Origin: an uncultured Granulicatella sp.
GTDB lineage: Bacteria; Bacillota; Bacilli; Lactobacillales; Aerococcaceae
Assembly: GCF_938030755.1 (NCBI RefSeq)
Contig: NZ_CALHIF010000072.1
Span: forward strand, 1 to 21,507
Length of the DNA stretch: 21,507 bases
Reading direction: 5' to 3'
Shown: positions 8,405-15,600 of the stretch, in pieces
Layout of the letters: every line of letters starts with the position of its first letter
Numbering within the stretch: position 1 is the first letter of the stretch
Notes under the pieces: generated by a model
Databases searched by the model: none
Told to the model about the DNA's origin: nothing
Seen by the model: the letters and a program-made list of their open reading frames with translations, nothing else
Position numbers and translations under genes: made by a program

Positions 8405-8761
8405 ATGTTTGTATTAGATGAAAAAGAAAAAGATTACCGTTTTGGTGATAGCGGGCCAAAATACTTAATGAAAGGACCACGTTCTAATTTCGCAGTAGTA
8501 AGATTTAATCCGGGACAAGATTTTCCAGCGCATTATCATGAAATCATGGAAGAAAATTTCTATGTTCTTGAAGGGAAAATTGATATTTATGTTGATGATG
8601 CAAAAGTCACTTTGTCTAAAGGAGAGTTTATTCATATTGAACCTAATGAAGTTCATTACGTAAAAAATCCTTATGATGAACCGATTGTCATGGTATCGAC
8701 ATTGGCACCTTTCCAAGAAGTAGATAAGATTGAAACACCTGATTTCAAGCCTGAAGATTAA
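8405..8761 (+). CDS. Small single-domain cupin in the lsr operon, LsrG substitute candidate
   Basis: A 118-residue single-domain cupin, soluble, no signal peptide. Cupin motif 1 is PAHYHEIMEENFYVLEG, with metal ligands expected at His43, His45 and Glu49 or Glu50; motif 2 is IEPNEVHYV with His83. The full ligand set suggests a metal-dependent enzyme. It begins 15 nt after lsrK behind AAGGAG. The exact reaction is unknown. Because lsrG (the phospho-AI-2 isomerase upstream of LsrF) is missing, an isomerase role on phospho-DPD is a reasonable guess; cupins include sugar isomerases. A sensing or storage role is also possible. Confidence 0.75.
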   Translation: MFVLDEKEKDYRFGDSGPKYLMKGPRSNFAVVRFNPGQDFPAHYHEIMEENFYVLEGKIDIYVDDAKVTLSKGEFIHIEPNEVHYVKNPYDEPIVMVSTLAPFQEVDKIETPDFKPED

Positions 8762-8765
8762 AATA

Positions 8766-8800
8766 GAGCCCCCTGATGAGTGAATCACAGGGGGTATTGT
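8766..8800 (+). terminator. GC-rich hairpin between the cupin gene and rhaD
   Basis: CCCCCTG (8769-8775) pairs perfectly with CAGGGGG (8788-8794), with a further TGA/TCA pairing inside after one bulged base. The following sequence is T-rich but lacks a clean run, so it looks like a partial terminator that reduces transcription into the aldolase gene. Confidence 0.55.
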
Positions 8801-8842
8801 CATTATCATTTTTAATTTTTATAGAAATGAAAGGAGATTTGT

Positions 8843-9700
8843 ATGACATACCCAGATTATATTTATGAACTCTGCCATGTGACATATGACATGTGGAATA
8901 AGGGGTGGGATGAATACAATGGTGGCAATGTAAGTTATCGCCTCACAAAAGAGGAAGCGAGTTCCATTGAAGCAGATTTTGCAGGAACCTCGTACACTTA
9001 TTACGCTGAAAATAGAAAAGAAGTGGAAGTTCTAGATGTCCCAGAACATATTCAAGGAGAATATCTTTTAATTACTGCTTCGGGAAGTCACTTTAGAACA
9101 TTGTGTTTACAACCTCATGTGGACACAGGAATCATTCAATTGACTCCAAAAGGATACCAAGTAGTAGCAGGATTCGTGACAGGAAAACGCCCAACCAGTG
9201 AAATCTTCATGCACGTACTAGCTCATGCAGCAAGACTCAAAGTGGATACCAATCATCGCGTAGTCATTCATAATCATGCAACAAATATTGTTATATACTC
9301 ATTATTAGATGAAGTAACGAGTGAATCATTAACTCTTGATTTATGGTCAGTGTTAACAGAATCTATCGTAGTGTTCCATGATGGAATTGCTGTATTACCT
9401 TGGGAAGTTCCCGGAACTAAGTTAATCGGAGAGGATACAGCTCGTGAACTGGAAACCCATCGTCTTGTAGTGTGGTCAAAACACGGAGTCCTTTCAACAG
9501 GTAGAAATTACCAAGATGGCTTTGGATTAATCGAAACAGCGGATAAAGCTGCTCACATTGCGCTAGAATTAAAACGTGTTAGTGGAAAGAGCCTCTATGA
9601 AAATAACGTACTTTCGAAATCAGACTTGAAAAAAGTGTGTGATGTTTTAGGTGTGGAAGGCAAGTACTTAAATGATGAAACTATAATCAGTCAATCATAA
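8843..9700 (+). CDS. rhaD: Class II aldolase, rhamnulose-1-phosphate aldolase (RhaD) family
   Basis: A 285-residue zinc-dependent class II aldolase. The sequence follows Escherichia coli RhaD closely: GWDEYNGGNVSYRL, LLITASGSHFR, PTSEIFMHVLAH, HNHATN, TESIVVFHDGIAVLPWEVPGT and HGVLS. The expected catalytic Glu is Glu120 and the zinc ligands are His143, His145 and His214, in register with Glu117, His141, His143 and His212 of the Escherichia coli enzyme. RhaD splits L-rhamnulose-1-phosphate into DHAP and L-lactaldehyde, but no rhamnose isomerase or kinase is present, and it is the last gene of an AI-2 operon. The true substrate may be another phosphorylated ketose or an AI-2 derivative. RBS AAAGGAG precedes the ATG. 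Confidence 0.82.
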   Translation: MTYPDYIYELCHVTYDMWNKGWDEYNGGNVSYRLTKEEASSIEADFAGTSYTYYAENRKEVEVLDVPEHIQGEYLLITASGSHFRTLCLQPHVDTGIIQLTPKGYQVVAGFVTGKRPTSEIFMHVLAHAARLKVDTNHRVVIHNHATNIVIYSLLDEVTSESLTLDLWSVLTESIVVFHDGIAVLPWEVPGTKLIGEDTARELETHRLVVWSKHGVLSTGRNYQDGFGLIETADKAAHIALELKRVSGKSLYENNVLSKSDLKKVCDVLGVEGKYLNDETIISQS

Positions 9701-9750
9701 ATAAAACGAAAACCAGAATTGCCAAAAACTGGTCGCTATTCATTCCTTTT

Positions 9751-9788
9751 AGGTGCAATAAGATTTTTCTTATTGCATCTTTTTTTTT
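9751..9788 (+). terminator. Intrinsic terminator of the lsr operon
   Basis: GCAATAAGA (9755-9763) and TCTTATTGC (9768-9776) pair perfectly around a TTTT loop; the stem extends four pairs further outward with one wobble. A run of nine T (9780-9788) follows. This is a textbook Rho-independent terminator. Confidence 0.9.
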
Positions 9789-9945
9789 GAAAAAATCAAA
9801 AAAAGTTTTTATCGACTCGATTTGTGAAATTGAGAGTTTTTAGATGAGATTTAATTCTGATTTATACCTATTTTAAGGCGTTTTAGAATCGTGCAACCAT
9901 TATCAACTTTGTGAAACGAGTCGAAAAACCCTTTTAAAAACAAGA
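9789..9945. repeat. Gene-free stretch with paired repeats upstream of kduI
   Basis: The gap 9701-10079 holds no credible gene. In this part CGACTCG (9813-9819) and its complement CGAGTCG (9917-9923) form a distant inverted repeat, flanked by T5 and A5 that also pair. TTTGTGAAA occurs twice (9821-9829 and 9908-9916), each copy followed within two bases by GAG. The first copy lies in a local dyad CTCGATTT-GTG-AAATTGAG. They are about 90 bp apart and could be a pair of protein binding sites; no known motif was recognised. Confidence 0.4.
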
Positions 9946-9967
9946 GTTTACGTGTTAACACGTTAAC
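9946..9967 (+). promoter_or_regulatory. Operator site 1 (TTAACACGTTAA) upstream of kduID
   Basis: The 12-mer TTAACACGTTAA (9955-9966) is shared with sites before the lyase and ugl genes. Hexamers GTTTAC (9946-9951), GTTAAC (9954-9959) and GTTAAC (9962-9967) recur every 8 bp. ACGTGTTAACACGT (9950-9963) is a perfect 14-bp palindrome. It lies upstream of the recognised -35 box, unlike the other two sites. The likely ligand is the GntR-family protein encoded at 11825-12514. Confidence 0.7.
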
Positions 9968-9973
9968 TTTTAC

Positions 9974-10002
9974 TTGAAACTGGTTTCGTTTAGTGTTAGA
10001 CT
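9974..10002 (+). promoter_or_regulatory. Probable promoter of kduI-kduD
   Basis: TTGAAA (9974-9979) and TAGACT (9997-10002) are separated by 17 nt. It is the best sigma-A match in the gap and would give a leader of about 70 nt before kduI. Confidence 0.6.
9976..9987 (+). promoter_or_regulatory. GAAAC-TG-GTTTC dyad in the kduI promoter
   Basis: GAAAC and GTTTC form an inverted repeat around TG, overlapping the -35 box and the spacer. The shape resembles LacI-family operators (for example KdgR- or RegR-type sites in Firmicutes uronate regulons). No LacI-family gene is in the window, so this is a weak inference. Confidence 0.35.
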
Positions 10003-10015
10003 GAACGCGAGAGCG

Positions 10016-10043
10016 CTACCAAAGGAGAAAAAAGATTTGGTAG
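10016..10043 (+). promoter_or_regulatory. Leader hairpin upstream of kduI
   Basis: CTACCAAA (10016-10023) pairs perfectly with TTTGGTAG (10036-10043) around a 12-nt purine-rich loop that contains GGAG. It sits near the expected 5' end of the kduI transcript. It may stabilise the mRNA; no riboswitch class is recognised. Confidence 0.4.
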
Positions 10044-10079
10044 TAAAAAGCTTTTATGAATCAATTAAGGAGGAGAACT

Positions 10080-10910
10080 ATGGAAACGAGATATACACAC
10101 AGTCCAGAGGATATCAGACATTATTCTACGGAGCAATTAAGAAAGGAATTCTTAGTTGAGAAAGTATTCGAACCAAATCAAGTGAAGTTGACGTACACTC
10201 ATAACGACCGCATGATTTTTGGTGGGGTAATGCCAGTTGAAGGAAAATTAACGATTGAATTATCAACAGAGTTAGGAGTGGACTACTTCCTACAAAGACG
10301 TGAAATGGGTGTCATTAATATTGGAGGTCCTGGTGTTATTGAAATTGATGGTGTTTCAGAAAATATGGTGAAACAAGATGGATATTACATCGGGAAAGAA
10401 ACAAAAGAAATTGCTTTCTCAAGTGTTTCTGCTGAAGACCCAGCAAAATTCTACGTTGTGTCTGTTCCAGCCCATCATAAATATCCAAATAAAAAATTAA
10501 GCATTGAAAAAATTGTTCCACTTTGCATGGGTGAATCCAATACATTAAATCAAAGAAAGATTTATCAATATGTTCATCCAAATCAATGCGAAAGCTGCCA
10601 ATTACAATTAGGCTACACAGTGCTCGAACCAGGTAGCTCTTGGAATACAATGCCATGTCATACTCATGAACGTCGTATGGAGACTTATTTATACTTTGAT
10701 ATGGAACCTGATACAAGAGTCTTCCACTTCATGGGAACACCACAAGAAACAAAACACTTAGTGGTTGGAAACGAAGAAGCATGTATTTCACCAAGTTGGT
10801 CTATTCACTCAGGTGTGGGAACCTCAAACTACACATTCATCTGGGGAATGGCAGGAGAAAACATTACCTATACCGATATGGATATGGTTCCAATGCAAGA
10901 ACTTAAATAG
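10080..10910 (+). CDS. kduI: 5-keto-4-deoxyuronate isomerase KduI
   Basis: Interconverts 4-deoxy-L-threo-5-hexosulose uronate and 3-deoxy-D-glycero-2,5-hexodiulosonate, the step after Ugl releases the unsaturated uronate. Starting at 10080 the product has 276 residues, the family's usual size; AAGGAGG lies a few bases upstream, while an in-frame ATG at 10056 would add eight residues without a ribosome site. The zinc-binding cupin core is CHTHERRMETYLYFD, with His194, His196, Glu201 and later His243, in register with the metal ligands of Escherichia coli KduI (196, 198, 203, 245). It is followed 15 nt later by kduD in one operon. Confidence 0.95.
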   Translation: METRYTHSPEDIRHYSTEQLRKEFLVEKVFEPNQVKLTYTHNDRMIFGGVMPVEGKLTIELSTELGVDYFLQRREMGVINIGGPGVIEIDGVSENMVKQDGYYIGKETKEIAFSSVSAEDPAKFYVVSVPAHHKYPNKKLSIEKIVPLCMGESNTLNQRKIYQYVHPNQCESCQLQLGYTVLEPGSSWNTMPCHTHERRMETYLYFDMEPDTRVFHFMGTPQETKHLVVGNEEACISPSWSIHSGVGTSNYTFIWGMAGENITYTDMDMVPMQELK

Positions 10911-10925
10911 TGAGGAGTAAGTAAA

Positions 10926-11723
10926 ATGACAAATGACATGTTTTCATTAAAAGGAAAAGTTGCACTTGTAACAGGTGCAGTATACGGAATCGGGTTTGCG
11001 ATTGCACAAGCATTAGCGAGTGCTGGTGCCACTATCGTATTTAATGACAGAAATGAAAGTGGAGTAGAAAAAGGGCTAGCAAACTATGCGGAAAAAGGCA
11101 TTAAAGCTTACGGATATGTTTGTGATGTTACGGATGAACCTGGTGTTCAAGAAATGGTGAAAAAAATCGAAGCAGAAGTAGGCGTGATTGATATCTTAGT
11201 CAACAATGCTGGAATCATCAAACGAATTCCAATGCATGAAATGGCGGCTGAAGATTTCCGTCAAGTCATCGATGTGGACTTAAATGCGCCATTTATCGTA
11301 TCAAAAGCCGTTATTCCTTCAATGATTAAAAAAGGTGGCGGTAAAATCATTAACATCTGTTCAATGATGAGTGAATTAGGACGTGAAACCGTTTCAGCTT
11401 ATGCAGCGGCTAAAGGCGGATTGAAGATGTTAACACGTAACATCGCATCAGAATATGGATGCTACAATATTCAATGTAATGGAATTGGGCCTGGTTATAT
11501 TGCGACACCGCAAACAGCTCCTCTTCGTGAAATTCAACCGGATGGAGAAAGACATCCATTTGATAAATTTATTATCGCAAAAACACCAGCAGAAAGATGG
11601 GGAGAAGCAGAAGACTTGAAAGGTCCGGCCATCTTCCTTGCAAGTAGTGCAAGTGACTTTGTAAATGGTCATATCCTTTATGTGGATGGTGGTATTTTAG
11701 CGTACATCGGTAAACAACCTTAA
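10926..11723 (+). CDS. kduD: 2-dehydro-3-deoxy-D-gluconate 5-dehydrogenase KduD
   Basis: A classical short-chain dehydrogenase of 265 residues that reduces 3-deoxy-D-glycero-2,5-hexodiulosonate to 2-keto-3-deoxygluconate with NAD(P)H. The cofactor loop is TGAVYGIG (16-23), then NNAGI; the catalytic residues are Ser146, Tyr159 and Lys163 (YAAAK), and the proline-glycine motif GPGYIATP follows. GRETVSAYAAAKGG is typical of KduD. RBS GAGGAG precedes the ATG. It pairs with kduI and ends at a strong terminator. KDG kinase and KDPG aldolase, needed next, are not in this window. Confidence 0.93.
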   Translation: MTNDMFSLKGKVALVTGAVYGIGFAIAQALASAGATIVFNDRNESGVEKGLANYAEKGIKAYGYVCDVTDEPGVQEMVKKIEAEVGVIDILVNNAGIIKRIPMHEMAAEDFRQVIDVDLNAPFIVSKAVIPSMIKKGGGKIINICSMMSELGRETVSAYAAAKGGLKMLTRNIASEYGCYNIQCNGIGPGYIATPQTAPLREIQPDGERHPFDKFIIAKTPAERWGEAEDLKGPAIFLASSASDFVNGHILYVDGGILAYIGKQP

Positions 11724-11727
11724 TCCT

Positions 11728-11756
11728 AAACGCCCCTTCCCGTAGAAGGGGTGTTT
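11728..11756 (+). terminator. Terminator after kduD
   Basis: Arms AAACGCCCCTTC (11728-11739) and GAAGGGGTGTTT (11745-11756) form a 12-bp stem with one wobble and a 5-nt loop, directly after the kduD stop. The T-rich arm serves as a short tail. Confidence 0.8.
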
Positions 11757-11762
11757 ATTCTG

Positions 11763-11791
11763 TTTACTTGAGGAAATTATTTTGATATGAT
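11763..11791 (+). promoter_or_regulatory. Probable promoter of the GntR regulator gene
   Basis: TTTACT (11763-11768) and TATGAT (11786-11791) are 17 nt apart. No copy of TTAACACGTTAA is found here, so the regulator does not appear to control itself through that site. Confidence 0.55.
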
Positions 11792-11824
11792 GGCTTTAAA
11801 ATAAAAGGACGGAAGTGTTTGTGC

Positions 11825-12514
11825 ATGCTACCAAAGTATGAAATTATAAAACAAAACATTTTAAAAGAGATTGACGAAGGCAAATTTAAACCCGGATCTA
11901 AAATTTATTCTGAAGGTGATTTAAAAAAAATCTATCAGGTTAGTAATACAACAGTCGTTAAAGCATTAAATGATTTAGTGGCAGAAGGCTACTTGATTCG
12001 AAGACAAGGAGAAGGGACCTTCGTTCGTAAAAACATGTTGCATCGAAAAGTTAGTTTTAGTGAAAAACTAACAAAGAAATTCAATCCACAAAAGAATTCG
12101 GAACGAGTAGAGACTTCGATACAAATCTGTGAAGATAAACGCGTTTTAAGTCAATTTGAAGGGAAAGGTCCTTTATATGAAATCGTTCAAAGAGCGATGA
12201 TTGATGATAGTTTATGGAAAATTCAAAAGCGTTTTGTTCAAACAACCTTATTAAGTGAAGAGGCGGTTCGTCATATTTCAGATGGTGGAAGTGTTTCTAA
12301 AGAGTTGGGTATTGAAAACAACTTAGTGAATATGCCTATGAGTATGACGATTGAATTTAAGACATTGGATATCCCTGAAACAGACGAGCTCCAAACCAAT
12401 TCGGTAGTGATTGTAAAGAAAACAATCTTTAACAATACAACCAAAGAAGTGATTGAATACTCAGAAAGCTTTATCCATCCTGATTTTTATGAAGTTAATT
12501 TGATTGCTGAATAA
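11825..12514 (+). CDS. GntR/UTRA-family regulator of glycosaminoglycan use
   Basis: A 229-residue GntR-family regulator. The N-terminal winged helix (about 1-70) shows LPKYEIIKQNILKEI, the recognition region VSNTTVVKALNDL and GYLIRRQGEGTFV. The C-terminal part matches the UTRA effector-binding type (HutC subfamily), ending in EYSESFIHPDFYEV. The ATG at 11825 is preferred over an in-frame TTG two codons earlier; AAAGGA lies upstream. It has its own promoter and is bounded by terminators. The most economical model is that it binds TTAACACGTTAA before kduID, the lyase and ugl and is released by a uronate intermediate. In pneumococci this role belongs to the LacI-family RegR, so the regulator type differs. 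Confidence 0.85.
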   Translation: MLPKYEIIKQNILKEIDEGKFKPGSKIYSEGDLKKIYQVSNTTVVKALNDLVAEGYLIRRQGEGTFVRKNMLHRKVSFSEKLTKKFNPQKNSERVETSIQICEDKRVLSQFEGKGPLYEIVQRAMIDDSLWKIQKRFVQTTLLSEEAVRHISDGGSVSKELGIENNLVNMPMSMTIEFKTLDIPETDELQTNSVVIVKKTIFNNTTKEVIEYSESFIHPDFYEVNLIAE

Positions 12515-12554
12515 AATAAGAATCCTCCTAATGTGGGGGATTCTTATTTTTTTT
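12514..12554 (+). terminator. Terminator after the GntR regulator gene
   Basis: Fifteen-base arms at 12514-12528 and 12535-12549 pair with one wobble around a 6-nt loop and are followed by a run of eight T (12547-12554). The left arm begins at the last base of the stop codon. Confidence 0.9.
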
Positions 12555-12566
12555 AATTTTTATTAA

Positions 12567-12581
12567 ATAAACCGTTTACAA
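12567..12581 (-). promoter_or_regulatory. cre-like site on the lyase promoter
   Basis: Read on the - strand, TTGTAAACGGTTTAT matches the cre consensus WTGNAARCGNWWWCA at 13 of 15 positions. It covers the -35 box, so CcpA would repress the lyase when preferred sugars are present. Confidence 0.5.
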
Positions 12582-12603
12582 ATTCTAAAAGGAGTGGTAG
12601 AAT
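12575..12603 (+). promoter_or_regulatory. Promoter of the PL8 lyase gene
   Basis: TTTACA (12575-12580) and TAGAAT (12598-12603) lie 17 nt apart, close to the sigma-A consensus, with the shared operator starting 12 nt further on. Confidence 0.75.
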
Positions 12604-12614
12604 TCATTTATAGG

Positions 12615-12628
12615 GTTAACACGTTAAG
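12615..12628 (+). promoter_or_regulatory. Operator site 2 (TTAACACGTTAA) before the lyase gene
   Basis: TTAACACGTTAA (12616-12627) is identical to site 1, with hexamers GTTAAC (12615-12620) and GTTAAG (12623-12628) 8 bp apart. It lies just after the -10 box, around the start of transcription, a position that suits a repressor. Confidence 0.75.
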
Positions 12629-12648
12629 TTAAAAACGGAAGGATGGTC

Positions 12649-15600
12649 ATGATGAAAAAAGTTTGGTCGAGCTGTTTAGTTTTAGCTTTTGCTTTGGTTT
12701 CGTCTCTGGGTGTCTCTCAGGGGAATCCTGTATATGCTGAGGATCATAAGGAAACTCAGACAGAACAAACAGTCAATCTTGTGAAGAATGGAACGTTTGA
12801 TGCGACCCTCGATACAGGGGAGAAATGGACTGGTAAATCGGCAGTTGATTGGAATACTCCTTGGATTGCTAAAGGGGAGAAAGGAAAGTATAAAATTCAA
12901 ATTACAGATGAATCGAACCTTTTAATGGAAGCTGAATCTGAAATGAGAGCGGTAGTAGGACAAGATATTCCAGTTGAACCGAATCAAAAGTATACTTTTT
13001 CAGTGAGAATCAAAACGGAAAAATTAGACTCTAAAATTGGGGCTAGAGTTCGCATTATGTCTTATGACAGTAATAACAAACAGCTTTCACCACTTTGGTA
13101 TAGCAAGAGCTTAGTCGGAGATAATGATTGGACGACAATTACGCAGGAGTTTGTTGCAGGAAGTGAAGCGACAAAAATCCGAGTGGAGTTATTCTTTGAA
13201 ACAGGAAAAGGGAAAGTTCAATTCGATGATGTGAGCTTAACCAAAAAAGAAGAGAAGAAAGAGACTCAACCGCAACAGACAAAAGAGATTACTTTTGATG
13301 AATCTGTAACGCTAACGACTGATAAACGATGGATACTCGATTCAAAATATACGTATAAGATTAAGGATACTTCTGTTGCTACCATTGAAAACGGAGCAAT
13401 TGTTCCTAAAAAGGCTGGAAGTACTGAATTAGTTGTAAGCGCTCCAGACAGCAAAGATAAAGTAGTTCCACTGAAAGTGCTTGAACCAAATGCAACCTAT
13501 GAGAACTTGTTAAAAAAATGGGATGCCATGATTTCAGGGAATGACTTTTACTCTACAGAGAGTAGTTATATGAAAGAAATCTTTAGCGTTAATGAAAAAG
13601 AAGTAGAAGGATATCTATCTAGTTTCTTAGCAAATGATGAAAAGAAAATTTGGGATGCAGTTGGGGATTATTCTAAATCAGCCAATTTAACGAAGACGTA
13701 TAGACGCGTGGAACAAATTGCGAAGTCGGTTACGAATAAAAACTCAAAATACTATAACGACGACAAAGTTATTCAAGTGGTCAAACATAGCATGAAATTA
13801 ATGTATGACCATTACTACAATGAAAATACTGAGTCTAAAGGAAATTGGTGGGATTATGAAATTGGAGTTCCTCGTGCCATCAATAATATCCTAACGATTA
13901 TGAATCGTTATTTCAGTAAAGAAGAAATTGCGAAATACTTAAAACCAGTGAGCAAGATGGTTCCAGACCCATCTAAAATCATGGTCAGCCAAAACCGTGG
14001 TAAAACAGCTGTAGGTGGGAACCTTTCAGATTTAGGGAAAGTTAAAATCATTGAAGCGCTCCTTCTTGAAGATGACGCGAAATTAGAACGCTCAATTCAA
14101 GCCGTAAGTAATGTATTAGCATTAGTTTCTGAGGGCGAAGGTTTCCACTACGATGGTTCTTATGTAGATCATACAAATATTGCTTATACAGGGGCATACG
14201 GCAATGTATTAATTGATGGATTTTCTCAATTACTCCCCGTTATTCAAGCAAGTCCTTATAAGATTAGTCAAGATAAATTAAACGTTCTTTATCACTGGAT
14301 TCATCAAGGATTCTTACCTTTGATTTATAAGGGTGGATTGATGGATATGACAAGAGGTCGCTCACTCAGCAGGAAAGTACAAAATGATCACTATGCTGCA
14401 GTGGAAGTTCTAAGAGGTATTTTAAGAATTGCAGAAGCAAGTGATCAACAAGAAAAAGCGAAACTTCAAGGGTTAGTAAAAGACATCGTTTCTTCCGATA
14501 ATTTCTACGATACCTTTAAATCGTTGAAGTCTTTCTATGATGTTCATCTCTTTGAAAGTCTAATGTCTAATCAGATGGTAGAGGCGACTCCAAGAGATAC
14601 GTATCTCAAACTCTATCAAGCGATGGACAAAGTGGCTTACTACAATAAAGAACGTGAATTTGCTTTCGGAATTAGCATGTACTCGAACAAGATTCAAAAC
14701 TACGAATTCATGAATAAAGAAAATGCAAAAGGTTGGTATACAAGTGATGGTGCCTCTTATCTATACAATGATGATTTAAGTCATTATAGTGACGATTATT
14801 GGGCAACAGTCGATTCATACAAACTAGCTGGGATTACTGAAACGAATGAGGCTAGGGTAAAAGGCTCTGGAATGACCACAATGGATCATTCATTCGTTGG
14901 AAGTACAGCTCTAGGAAATAAATACGGAACGGTTGCGATGGATTTCCAAAACTGGAACAAGACACTCACTGCTAAAAAATCTTGGTTCATTTTAGGAGAT
15001 CGAATCGTATTCCTTGGTTCAGATATTAAGAATAGTACGGACAATGAAGCATATACAGTAGTCGATAATCGTAAAGTTCAAAGAGAATCAAGAAATCGCA
15101 GTGCTTCGAAGAATGATTATAGTGTGGTTGCAGACGGAAAAGAAGTTCCTGTTTCAGACGCTGATACCAAAATGCAAGTGAAAGATTTACTCTTAAAATC
15201 TCAAAATACGCAAATGAATATTGGATATAAATTCTTAGAACCAACTACTGTTAATGTGAAAAAAGAAAACCGTAAAGGAACTTGGAAGGATATTAATGAA
15301 GGACAAAGTGATGAAGAAGTAGAAAATAGCTTTATTTCAATTGTTCAACCACATGACGCTACGAATAATAAATATGCGTATGTCCTCTATCCAAATCGTT
15401 CAGCTAAAGAATTTGAAGAGGAAAAGAACAAAGACGACATCCAGGTTGTAGAAAATTCTGAAAAAACGCAAGCAGTCTTTGATAAGACGAATCAAATTTA
15501 CGGAGTCGTTAAATATGATGACACTGAGTTGACATTAGAAGATGGCCTCGTATTGAAAGAAAAAGGAATTTATACCATTAAGAAAGAGGGCAATAAACTA

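Noticed and set aside
8465..8809. 114-codon - strand frame across the cupin gene
   Set aside because: Shadow of the cupin coding strand; the cupin motifs on the + strand are clear.
9974..10159. 61-codon frame from a TTG that overlaps the start of kduI
   Set aside because: It begins on the -35 box of the kduID promoter, has no ribosome site and runs into kduI in another frame; the repeat-rich leader explains the region better.
10336..10716. 126-codon - strand frame inside kduI
   Set aside because: It lies wholly within a well-conserved gene, with no ribosome site or recognisable domain.
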